Assembly (NCBI GenBank): GCA_038326725.1
Contig: JBBQKI010000018.1
Coordinates: 1-53,149, forward strand
Length of the DNA stretch: 53,149 nt
Source of the DNA: JBBQKI01 sp038326725
GTDB lineage: Bacteria > Bacteroidota > Bacteroidia > Flavobacteriales > Flavobacteriaceae
Reading direction: 5' to 3'
The notes below the pieces were generated by a model. It worked only from the letters and a program-made list of their open reading frames with translations, made no database searches and was not told the origin of the DNA. Within the stretch, counting starts at the first letter, position 1. Every line of letters starts with the position of its first letter. The position numbers were made by a program, and so were the translations under genes. Below are positions 42,414 through 50,143 of the stretch, piece by piece.

Positions 42414-42441
42414 ACGTCGTAAATCGTACATCGTAAATCAA
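42414..42441 (+). repeat. Heptad array (AAATCGT/ACATCGT) before murD
   Basis: Four 7-bp units (ACGTCGT, AAATCGT, ACATCGT, AAATCAA) end 4 bases before the murD ATG. The same words form the right edge of the ftsW-murG insert. Confidence 0.75.
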
Positions 42442-42445
42442 AAAT

Positions 42446-43780
42446 ATGAAGAGGCTGGTAATCTTGGGAGGGGGAGAAAGTGGTGTGGGCACTTCGATTT
42501 TGGGTAAAAAGAAGGGGTTTGAAATTTTTGTTTCGGACTTCGGGAAGATTAAGGAAGATTATAAGCAAGTTCTTTTACATCACGGGATTGATTGGGAAGA
42601 AGAAGGGCATACCGAGGCTAAGATATTTTCTGCTGATTTGGTAATGAAAAGCCCGGGAATCCCGGACAACGCACCCATTGTTATAAAGCTGAAAGGAAAA
42701 GGGATAAAAGTGGTTTCGGAAATCGAATTCGCATCCGGATATACCAAAGCTTTAATAATTGGGATTACAGGGAGCAACGGAAAAACAACAACGGCAACGC
42801 TTACCCACGAAATTTTAAAGCAAGGCGGAATGAACGTTGCACTGGGCGGCAACATCGGAAAAAGTTTTGCACAGTTGGTGGCGGAGGGCGATTTTGAAAA
42901 TTTTGTGCTGGAATTAAGCAGTTTTCAATTGGACGGGATTGAAAATTTTGCCCCGCACATTGCGGTGCTTACGAATTTGAGCCCAGATCATTTGGACCGA
43001 TATGATTATGAATATGATAATTACATCGCTTCAAAATTCCAGATCGCGATGAACCAAACAAAAGATGATTATTTCATTTATGATGCGGACGATGTGGAAA
43101 TAAATAAATGGCTTGAAAGAAACCCAATCAAGCCACAATTGCTTCCTTTTTCAGTAAAAAAAGAATTGAAGAAAGGGGCTTATAAAAAAAACAACGAATT
43201 AATAATAACTATTGATAACAACAAATTTACCATGCCAATCGCAACATTAGGATTAGAAGGGGAACACAATTTAAAAAATGCAATGGCGGCAGCCACCATC
43301 GCCACCTTGCTTAAAATCAGGAAAATAACCATCCGCGAAAGCTTGGAAGGTTTTCAGGGCGTTGAGCACCGTTTGGAAAAAGTGCTGAAGATCAACAACG
43401 TTTTCTATATAAACGATTCCAAGGCCACTAACGTGAACGCCACTTTTTATGCGCTAGACAGCATGGAAAATCCCACGGTCTGGATTGTGGGCGGGGTGGA
43501 CAAGGGAAATGATTATAACGAGTTATTGCCCTTGGTGAACGAAAAAGTGAAGGCCATAATTTGTTTGGGAATTGATAACCATAAAATCATCAACGCTTTT
43601 GGGAACATTGTGGACACCATAGTTGAAACGCAATCCATGAAGGAAGCGGTTCAAATGGCATACCGTTTGGCCGACCGTGGAAATACCGTGCTGCTTTCCC
43701 CCGCTTGTGCCAGCTTCGATTTGTTTGAAAATTACGAAGACCGAGGCAGACAGTTTAAGGATGCGGTGAGGCATTTGTAG
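42446..43780 (+). CDS. murD: UDP-N-acetylmuramoylalanine--D-glutamate ligase
   Basis: The 444-residue ligase adds D-glutamate to UDP-MurNAc-L-alanine. It has GGGESGVG near the start, the ATP loop GITGSNGKTT, ELSSFQLDGIE, NLSPDHLDRY and NDSKATN. The ATG at 42446 directly follows the heptad array. The order mraY-murD-ftsW-murG is the classic dcw order. Confidence 0.96.
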   Translation: MKRLVILGGGESGVGTSILGKKKGFEIFVSDFGKIKEDYKQVLLHHGIDWEEEGHTEAKIFSADLVMKSPGIPDNAPIVIKLKGKGIKVVSEIEFASGYTKALIIGITGSNGKTTTATLTHEILKQGGMNVALGGNIGKSFAQLVAEGDFENFVLELSSFQLDGIENFAPHIAVLTNLSPDHLDRYDYEYDNYIASKFQIAMNQTKDDYFIYDADDVEINKWLERNPIKPQLLPFSVKKELKKGAYKKNNELIITIDNNKFTMPIATLGLEGEHNLKNAMAAATIATLLKIRKITIRESLEGFQGVEHRLEKVLKINNVFYINDSKATNVNATFYALDSMENPTVWIVGGVDKGNDYNELLPLVNEKVKAIICLGIDNHKIINAFGNIVDTIVETQSMKEAVQMAYRLADRGNTVLLSPACASFDLFENYEDRGRQFKDAVRHL

Positions 43781-43786
43781 AAAAAG

Positions 43787-43814
43787 TGGTAAGAATTAAG
43801 TAGTAAGTATTACT
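43787..43814 (+). repeat. Degenerate heptad array after murD
   Basis: The units TGGTAAG, AATTAAG, TAGTAAG and TATTACT repeat TAAG every 7 bases. The spacer to ftsW (43781-43882) holds nothing else recognised. Confidence 0.5.
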
Positions 43815-43882
43815 GATAACCGTAAACCGAAAAAGTAACCCATCGGACAACGAATAAACAAATAAACGAACAACAAAACACA

Positions 43883-45073
43883 ATGCGCAACATCTTTCAA
43901 TACATACAGGGCGATAGGACCATTTGGGCGATTGTGGCTTTATTGGCTGTGTTTTCGTTTTCTCCGGTTTACAGCGCGAGCAGCAACTTGGCCTATTTGT
44001 ATGGCGATGGTAGTACGTTTCAATATTTGTTGAAACATTTTGCGCATCTTTTATTGGGCTTTGCAATTTTATATGGGGTGCATAAAATCCCGTATCATTA
44101 TTTCCGCGGCTTGTCAATAATAGCCTTGCCCATAATAGCAATACTTTTGACGATTACCCTTTTTGAGGGCACCACCATTGAAGGTTCCAATGCTAGCCGT
44201 TGGATTCGTGTTCCCTGGGTGGGTGTTACTTTTCAGACTTCCACACTTGCCGGGGTGGTGTTGTTGGTTTATGTGGCGCGTTACCTTTCCAAAATAAAGG
44301 ATAAAACCATAACTTTTAAAGAAACTTTGCTGCCACTCTGGGTTCCGGTTTTTATTGTCTTGGCGCTCATCCTTCCCGCAAATTTTTCAACCACCGCCAT
44401 CATATTTGCGATGGTAGTTATGCTCGTTTTTGTGGGCGGTTATCCCTTGAAATATTTAGGAATCATCTTGCTTTCCGGAATTATAATGTTAACCCTATTC
44501 GTGCTTACTGCTAAAGCCCTTCCGGGAGTATTTCCAAACAGGGTAGACACGTGGATGAACAGGGTTGAAAATTTTACCGACAATAAAGATACTGAGGCCG
44601 ATTATCAAATTGAAAAAGCTAAAATCGCAATTGCCTCGGGTGGGGTGGCCGGTTTGGGGCCAGGAAAAAGCGTGCAAAAAAACTTTTTGCCACAGTCTTC
44701 CTCCGATTTTATTTATGCCATTATTGTTGAAGAATATGGTATCATCGGCGGGTTTTTGCTAATGTTCCTTTATTTATTGTTGCTTTTTCGTTTGGTGATA
44801 GTTGCCTATAAAGCTACTTCTGTTTTCGGGAAATTGGTGGTTATAGGCGTCGGGTTTCCCATCGTGTTCCAAGCTTTGATAAACATGGCCGTGGCGGTGG
44901 AACTTTTTCCGGTAACGGGACAAACCCTGCCCTTAATAAGCAGCGGGGGAACCTCCATTTGGATGACCTGCCTTGCCTTGGGAATGGTATTGAGCGTAAG
45001 CGCAAAAAGGGAAGTTGAGCTAACGGAAGAAAAGGAAGTAAATCCTTTGGATATCTTGAGTGAAACCATTTAG
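43883..45073 (+). CDS. ftsW: Septal peptidoglycan glycosyltransferase FtsW (SEDS family)
   Basis: The 396-residue, ten-helix SEDS protein polymerises lipid II at the septum with FtsI. Motifs are SNASRWIRVPWVG (containing the catalytic-region RW), QIEKAKIAIASGG, FLPQSSSDFIYAIIVEEYG (containing the QSxSDF/E motif) and LPLISSGGTS. Its stop codon touches the left edge of the heptad-bordered insert at 45073. Confidence 0.95.
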   Translation: MRNIFQYIQGDRTIWAIVALLAVFSFSPVYSASSNLAYLYGDGSTFQYLLKHFAHLLLGFAILYGVHKIPYHYFRGLSIIALPIIAILLTITLFEGTTIEGSNASRWIRVPWVGVTFQTSTLAGVVLLVYVARYLSKIKDKTITFKETLLPLWVPVFIVLALILPANFSTTAIIFAMVVMLVFVGGYPLKYLGIILLSGIIMLTLFVLTAKALPGVFPNRVDTWMNRVENFTDNKDTEADYQIEKAKIAIASGGVAGLGPGKSVQKNFLPQSSSDFIYAIIVEEYGIIGGFLLMFLYLLLLFRLVIVAYKATSVFGKLVVIGVGFPIVFQALINMAVAVELFPVTGQTLPLISSGGTSIWMTCLALGMVLSVSAKREVELTEEKEVNPLDILSETI

Positions 45074-45107
45074 ATATGTGATGTACGATTTACGATGTAC
45101 GATTTTG
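45073..45107. repeat. Left heptad array of the ftsW-murG insert (inverted)
   Basis: The units GATATGT, GATGTAC, GATTTAC, GATGTAC and GATTTTG have a 7-bp period. Bases 45080-45103 are the reverse complement of 45511-45534 at 23 of 24 positions, giving terminal inverted repeats around the four-helix-bundle gene. Confidence 0.8.
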
Positions 45108-45130
45108 GAAATGCAATTTATGATTGGTGA

Positions 45131-45485
45131 ATGAAAGAAGAATTGAAAAAAAGAACTCGAAACTTTGTCGTGGATTGTTGGCGGCTGTGTTCCAAATTTC
45201 TGGTGTCGAGAGAATATAATTCTTTTTGTAATCAATTGATTCGATCGTCAAGTTCAATTGGTGCAAATTGCAGGACAGCATGGACAGCTAAATCAAATGC
45301 GGATTTTATAAACAAGTTGAAAATTGTAGAAGAAGAAACCGATGAGAGCATGTATTTTTTTGGAACTGCTTTTGGAAGTAAATGATAAGGAACATGCGGA
45401 ATTGAACCGGTTGCACAAAGAAGCAAACCAACTGCTATCAATTGTGGTGGCAACAATAAAAACAATGAGAAGTAAAAACAAGTGA
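45131..45485 (+). pseudogene. Four-helix-bundle (S23-type) protein gene with a T7 frameshift
   Basis: From ATG 45131 the frame reads MKEELKKRTRNFVVDCW, QLIRSSSSIGANCRTAW and NKLKIVEEETDESMYF, the usual pattern of the four-helix-bundle family known from intervening sequences in 23S rRNA genes. At the T run 45355-45361 the frame breaks. With six T instead of seven it would continue LELLLEVNDKEHAELNRLH to a TGA at 45483, giving 117 residues, the normal family length. The break may be real, phase-variable or a base-calling error. The gene sits between ftsW and murG, flanked by inverted heptad arrays. Confidence 0.85.
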
Positions 45486-45501
45486 AAACATCGAACAAAA
45501 A

Positions 45502-45534
45502 ACATCGTATATCGTACATCGTAAATCGTAAATC
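45502..45534. repeat. Right heptad array of the ftsW-murG insert
   Basis: The units ACATCGT, ATATCGT, ACATCGT, AAATCGT and AAATC end at the base before the murG start codon. It is inverted relative to the array after ftsW and the same family as the array before murD. Confidence 0.8.
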
Positions 45535-46629
45535 TTGAAAACGGATTATAAATTCATATTGAGCGGGGGCGGCACTGGAGGACATATTTTCCCGGCCATC
45601 GCCATTGCGAACGAACTAAAGGTTCGTTTCCCCAATGCTCAATTTTTGTTTGTAGGCGCCATTGGCAGAATGGAAATGGAAAAAGTGCCTCAAGCTGGTT
45701 TCGTTATTGAAGGTCTTTCAATTTCGGGCTTGCAGCGCAGTTTGAGTTTGAAGAACCTTTCGGTTCCATTAAAACTAATTTCCAGTTTACTGCGCTCAAA
45801 GAGTATTTTAAAAAAATTCAGGCCGGACGTTGCTATCGGCACGGGCGGCTATGCAAGCGCGCCCTTATTGCGGATGGCTTCTTCACAAAATATACCCTGC
45901 TTAATACAGGAGCAGAACAGCCACGCCGGCATTACCAACAAGTGGCTGGGCGGGAAAGTTAATACTATTTGTGTGGCTTATGAAGGTATGGAAAGGTTCT
46001 TCCCTTCAAAAAAAATTAGGTTTACAGGCAATCCGGTACGTAGCGATTTGTTGGAAATCAATTCAAAAAGGGACGAAGCTGTTTCATTTTTCAAATTGCA
46101 TAAAAACAGGAAAACCCTTTTGGTTTTAGGAGGAAGTTTGGGTGCGCGGAAAATCAACGAGCTTATTGAAAAATCAATTCCTTTTTTTGAAAAAAGCCAG
46201 TTACAGCTAATTTGGCAATGCGGGAATATTTATTTTGAAACGTATAGAAATTCCGCATCCGAGAATGTACAAATCCACCCTTTTTTGAACCGGATGGACT
46301 TGGCTTTTGCCGCGGCAGATTTTGTGATTTCACGCTCCGGGGCCCTTTCTGTTTCCGAACTGTGTTTGGTGGGCAAGCCGGTTATTTTTATTCCGTCCCC
46401 CAATGTTGCGGAAGATCACCAAACCAAAAACGCGATGGCCGTTTCCGGAAAAAAAGCAGCATTGTTAATTAAAGAAAGTGAACTGGAATCCTGTTTTGAA
46501 AATGAATTTTCAGCACTTTTAAGTTCTGTGGAAATGCAGAAAACCTTTTCGGAAAATATAAGAAAAATGGCTAAACCAAATGCCACAAAAGACATTGTTG
46601 AAGAAATAGAAAAACTGTTAGCCCCCTAA
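45535..46629 (+). CDS. murG: UDP-GlcNAc:lipid I N-acetylglucosaminyltransferase
   Basis: The 364-residue glycosyltransferase forms lipid II on the inner face of the membrane. It has the donor-binding loops LSGGGTGGHIFPA and GGSLGARKINEL, plus VISRSGALSVSEL and QEQNSHAG. The start is TTG at 45535 (MKTDYKFILSGGG), directly at the end of the heptad array; no ATG gives a full N-terminal loop. Translation strength may have been altered by the insert. Confidence 0.95.
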   Translation: MKTDYKFILSGGGTGGHIFPAIAIANELKVRFPNAQFLFVGAIGRMEMEKVPQAGFVIEGLSISGLQRSLSLKNLSVPLKLISSLLRSKSILKKFRPDVAIGTGGYASAPLLRMASSQNIPCLIQEQNSHAGITNKWLGGKVNTICVAYEGMERFFPSKKIRFTGNPVRSDLLEINSKRDEAVSFFKLHKNRKTLLVLGGSLGARKINELIEKSIPFFEKSQLQLIWQCGNIYFETYRNSASENVQIHPFLNRMDLAFAAADFVISRSGALSVSELCLVGKPVIFIPSPNVAEDHQTKNAMAVSGKKAALLIKESELESCFENEFSALLSSVEMQKTFSENIRKMAKPNATKDIVEEIEKLLAP

Positions 46630-46642
46630 CCCCCGAAGGGGG
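46630..46642. repeat. CCCCC-GAA-GGGGG hairpin between murG and murC
   Basis: A 5-bp G/C stem (46630-46634 with 46638-46642) sits one base after the murG stop, with another C run just before it. It looks like a short intergenic repeat; without a T run it is not a typical terminator. Confidence 0.4.
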
Positions 46643-46683
46643 AATTATAAACCCGAAACCTAAAAACTTGAATTTTTTAAATT

Positions 46684-48033
46684 TTGAATAGCCTTAAAAA
46701 CATACAAACTTTCTACTTCGTCGGCATCGGCGGCATTGGGATGAGCGCCCTTGCACGCTACTTCAAAATGCAGGGTTTTGCTGTTTTTGGTTACGATAAA
46801 ACTCCATCGGACATTACTGATGCATTGATTGGTGAAGGCATTCCGGTTATTTTTGAGGACTTGGTTTCCGAACTTCCGGAAGAAATACTTCAAAAAGAAA
46901 AAGCCCTAATTGTGTACACCCCGGCAATTCCAAAAAGCAATGTGATATTAAATTATTTCATTTCCCACAATTATACTCTAATAAAACGCGCCGCACTTTT
47001 GGGCGAAATCACAAAAAATACATTATGCCTTGCCGTAGCAGGCACCCATGGCAAGACAACAACTTCCGCTATTTTAGGTCATTTGTTGGCGGAATGCAAC
47101 ATGCCCGTTACTGCATTTTTGGGCGGTATTGCTGAGAACTACAATTCCAATTTTATTTATAAAGGCACCGAAATCACGGTGGTGGAAGCCGATGAATTCG
47201 ATCGATCCTTCCTACAATTACGTCCCGATATTGCCTGCATCACTTCCATGGATGCCGATCATTTGGATATTTACGGCGATGCTTCAACTTTTGAAAAAAC
47301 TTTTCTCGAGTTTTCACAATTGATTGAAAAAAACGAAAACCTCTTATTTAAAAAAGGCCTTTCCCTAAAAGGAAAAACAGTTGCAGTGGAAGCCTCCGCG
47401 GATTATGAAGCGCAAAACGTACGTATCGAAAACGGTAATTATATTTTCGATTTAAAAACCCCCCATTTGAAATTGGAAAACTTAACCTTCCAACTTCCGG
47501 GGCATCACAACCTTAATAATGCCATTATGGCTTTGGGCATGGCAATTCTGGCAGGCTCCCCAACCGATTGCCTGCCTGGGGCTTTGGCAAATTTTAAGGG
47601 TGTAAAAAGACGTTTTACCTATAAAATTAAAACGGAAAATTTAGTGCTTATCGATGACTATGCGCACCATCCCACAGAGATTGATGCTCTCTTTCAGGCC
47701 GTGGACGAGATGTATCCACGAGATGAAAAACTGATTGTTTTCCAACCTCATTTGTTCAGCCGCACCCGCGATTTTGCGGTAGGTTTCGCAAAAAGCCTGT
47801 CCGCTTTTGACGAAGTGCTGTTGTTGGACATTTATCCCGCCCGCGAAGAACCGTTGGAAGGGATTACCTCAGAATGGCTTTTAAGTCAAATTGATTCAAA
47901 AATGAAAAAATTTGTTTCTAAAAATGAATTGGCAGAAGCCATGTTACGGTCCAAATGCAAGGTAAAATTGCTCGTGGGTGCCGGGGATATTGGGGTAGAA
48001 GTGGAACGTATAACAAAATATTTAAGGCCATGA
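46684..48033 (+). CDS. murC: UDP-N-acetylmuramate--L-alanine ligase
   Basis: The 449-residue ligase adds the first peptide residue. It has the N-terminal VGIGGIGMSALAR, the ATP loop AVAGTHGKTTTS, EADEFDRSF, MDADHLDIY and DDYAHHPTEI. The start appears to be TTG at 46684 (MNSLKNIQTFYF). It overlaps ftsQ by four bases (ATGA). Confidence 0.95.
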   Translation: MNSLKNIQTFYFVGIGGIGMSALARYFKMQGFAVFGYDKTPSDITDALIGEGIPVIFEDLVSELPEEILQKEKALIVYTPAIPKSNVILNYFISHNYTLIKRAALLGEITKNTLCLAVAGTHGKTTTSAILGHLLAECNMPVTAFLGGIAENYNSNFIYKGTEITVVEADEFDRSFLQLRPDIACITSMDADHLDIYGDASTFEKTFLEFSQLIEKNENLLFKKGLSLKGKTVAVEASADYEAQNVRIENGNYIFDLKTPHLKLENLTFQLPGHHNLNNAIMALGMAILAGSPTDCLPGALANFKGVKRRFTYKIKTENLVLIDDYAHHPTEIDALFQAVDEMYPRDEKLIVFQPHLFSRTRDFAVGFAKSLSAFDEVLLLDIYPAREEPLEGITSEWLLSQIDSKMKKFVSKNELAEAMLRSKCKVKLLVGAGDIGVEVERITKYLRP

Positions 48034-48761
48034 AGCGTAGTTTATTGATATTGAAATTTTTGTTGCTCGCCGGTTTGCTGGCCTTTCTTTTCAGCTTTAG
48101 CAACAAGCGGAACGAAAATCGGAAACTTTCTAAAATCGATATTGCCTTTACGGACGAAAATGACCCATTTCTTACTGTTCATACAGTTAATAAATTGTTG
48201 ATACAAAATGATGCTAAGGTTACGGGCATAGGTAAAGAAACTTTAGTTTTGAAGGAGATGGAGCATAGGCTCTTTGAAAATCCCATGGTCCGTGAGGCTC
48301 AGGTTTATGTAACAATTGACGGGGTTTTAGGGGCAAAAATTACACAACGGAATCCAGTGGGCAGGGTGGTTTCTGCCCCGGATTATTATTTGGACGACGA
48401 AGGAAAAAAAATGCCCCTTTCGGTGGAGTATAGCGCAAGGGTCCCGTTAATAACCGGGTTTTCCAAAACCAATTTTTCGGAGCTGACCCCATTGCTTTTA
48501 AAAATTAACCAAGACGCTTTTATGAAGAGCAGCGTGGTGGGTTTGCACCAAAACATGGATGGAGACATTGAATTGCAAATGCGGAAACAAGTATTTAAAG
48601 TGCTTTTTGGAAAACCGCTGTTTATCGAAAAAAAGTTTCAAAATTTTAAGGCATTTTATAAAAAAACAAAACAGGACAGTACGCTTTATGGCTATGACAG
48701 GATAAACCTGGAATTTGAAGGCCAGGTAATCGCCACAAAAAAAGAAGGCTATGGAAAATGA
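48030..48761 (+). CDS. ftsQ: Cell-division protein FtsQ
   Basis: From the ATG at 48030 the protein has 243 residues: a short basic tail, one membrane helix (about residues 5-23, LLILKFLLLAGLLAFLFSF) and a periplasmic POTRA-like and beta domain (DDEGKKMPLS, VPLITGFSK). It is diverged from E. coli FtsQ, so the call also rests on its place between murC and ftsA. The start overlaps murC (ATGA) and the end overlaps ftsA by 11 bases. It should scaffold FtsL and the FtsW-FtsI pair. Confidence 0.9.
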   Translation: MKRSLLILKFLLLAGLLAFLFSFSNKRNENRKLSKIDIAFTDENDPFLTVHTVNKLLIQNDAKVTGIGKETLVLKEMEHRLFENPMVREAQVYVTIDGVLGAKITQRNPVGRVVSAPDYYLDDEGKKMPLSVEYSARVPLITGFSKTNFSELTPLLLKINQDAFMKSSVVGLHQNMDGDIELQMRKQVFKVLFGKPLFIEKKFQNFKAFYKKTKQDSTLYGYDRINLEFEGQVIATKKEGYGK

Positions 48762-50109
48762 TAATATCGCGGTAGGGTTGGACATTGGAACCACCAAGAT
48801 CGTGGCCATGATTGGTAGGAAGAATGAATATGGCAAAATGGAAATCTTGGGGATAGGAAAGGCCAAAAGCCTTGGCGTCCACAGGGGTGTAGTGAATAAC
48901 ATTACCCAAACTATCCAATCCATCCAACAAGCGGTACAGGATGCCGAAACAGCTTCGGGTTTTAAAATTAAGGAAGTGGTAGTGGGCATTGCAGGTCAGC
49001 ACATTCGAAGTCTACAGCACAGCGATTATATCACGCGCAATAAAGGAGATGAGGTTATCAATGAAGAAGATATTGACCGTTTATGCAATCAAGTACATAA
49101 ACTAGTGATGCTTCCGGGTGAAGAAATACTACACGTTTTGCCTCAAGACTATAAAGTGGATGGGCAGGCCGAAGTAAAGGAACCCATTGGTATGTACGGA
49201 GCTAGACTTGAAGCTAATTTTCACGTGGTAGTGGGGCAGGTTTCTTCCATCCGAAACGTGGGGCGATGCATAAAAAGTGCAGGACTTGAACTTTCCGCCA
49301 TAACCTTGGAACCCTTGGCTTCCGCAAAAGCGGTGTTGAGTCAAGAAGAAAAAGAAGCGGGAGTAGCCTTAATCGATATTGGAGGTGGCACTACCGATCT
49401 TGCCATTTTTAAAAACGACATTATTCGGCACACGGCTGTAATCCCTTTCGGAGGCAATGTGATCACGGAAGACATCAAAGAGGGCTGTTCCATTATTGAA
49501 AAACAAGCGGAACTGTTGAAAATAAAATTCGGTTCTGCATGGCCGGGGGAAAACAAAGAGAATGAAATAGTCTCCATCCCCGGGTTGAGAGGAAGGGAAC
49601 CCAAGGAAATCACTTTGAAAAACCTTTCAAAAATAATACATGCGCGAGTGATCGAGATTATTGAGCAAGTGTATTTGGAAATTAAAAATTACGGCCACGA
49701 AGATCCAAAAAAGAAACTCATTGCCGGGATCGTGCTTACTGGGGGCGGAGCCCAACTGCAACATATAAAGCAATTGGTGGAATACATTACCGGAATGGAC
49801 ACTCGTATTGGGTATCCCAATGAGCATTTAGCAGGCGAGAGCGATTCCGAAACCACTAGTCCCATGTATGCCACCGCTGTTGGCTTGGTCCTTAACTGTT
49901 TGGAAAGCAAGGAAAAATCTTCATTGATGAAACGGTTTACCCATGAAGATGAAGAAGAGGAAGTGGCACAGGATAACAAGCAAACCACTTACATCAATAA
50001 AAACAAGCAACAAAAAACACAAACTGACGAGGAACCCCCCAAAGAACGCCGGCGATTCTTTGATAAATGGGCAGAAAAATTCAAGGAATTCCTTGATAAC
50101 GCAGAATAA
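48751..50109 (+). CDS. ftsA: Cell-division actin-like protein FtsA
   Basis: The 452-residue actin-fold ATPase has phosphate-1 VGLDIGTTKIVAM, phosphate-2 LIDIGGGTTDLAIF and the adenosine motif IVLTGGGAQL. It ends in an amphipathic helix (FFDKWAEKFKEFL) for membrane binding, after a charged linker. FtsA tethers FtsZ to the membrane. It overlaps ftsQ by 11 bases; ftsZ follows after 34 bases. Confidence 0.96.
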   Translation: MENDNIAVGLDIGTTKIVAMIGRKNEYGKMEILGIGKAKSLGVHRGVVNNITQTIQSIQQAVQDAETASGFKIKEVVVGIAGQHIRSLQHSDYITRNKGDEVINEEDIDRLCNQVHKLVMLPGEEILHVLPQDYKVDGQAEVKEPIGMYGARLEANFHVVVGQVSSIRNVGRCIKSAGLELSAITLEPLASAKAVLSQEEKEAGVALIDIGGGTTDLAIFKNDIIRHTAVIPFGGNVITEDIKEGCSIIEKQAELLKIKFGSAWPGENKENEIVSIPGLRGREPKEITLKNLSKIIHARVIEIIEQVYLEIKNYGHEDPKKKLIAGIVLTGGGAQLQHIKQLVEYITGMDTRIGYPNEHLAGESDSETTSPMYATAVGLVLNCLESKEKSSLMKRFTHEDEEEEVAQDNKQTTYINKNKQQKTQTDEEPPKERRRFFDKWAEKFKEFLDNAE

Positions 50110-50143
50110 AAAAAATTGAGAAACCCCACAAAAAGTTAATGTT

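Noticed and set aside
46630..46642. C5-GAA-G5 hairpin after murG as a terminator
   Set aside because: There is no T run after the stem, and murC continues the cluster 42 bases on.
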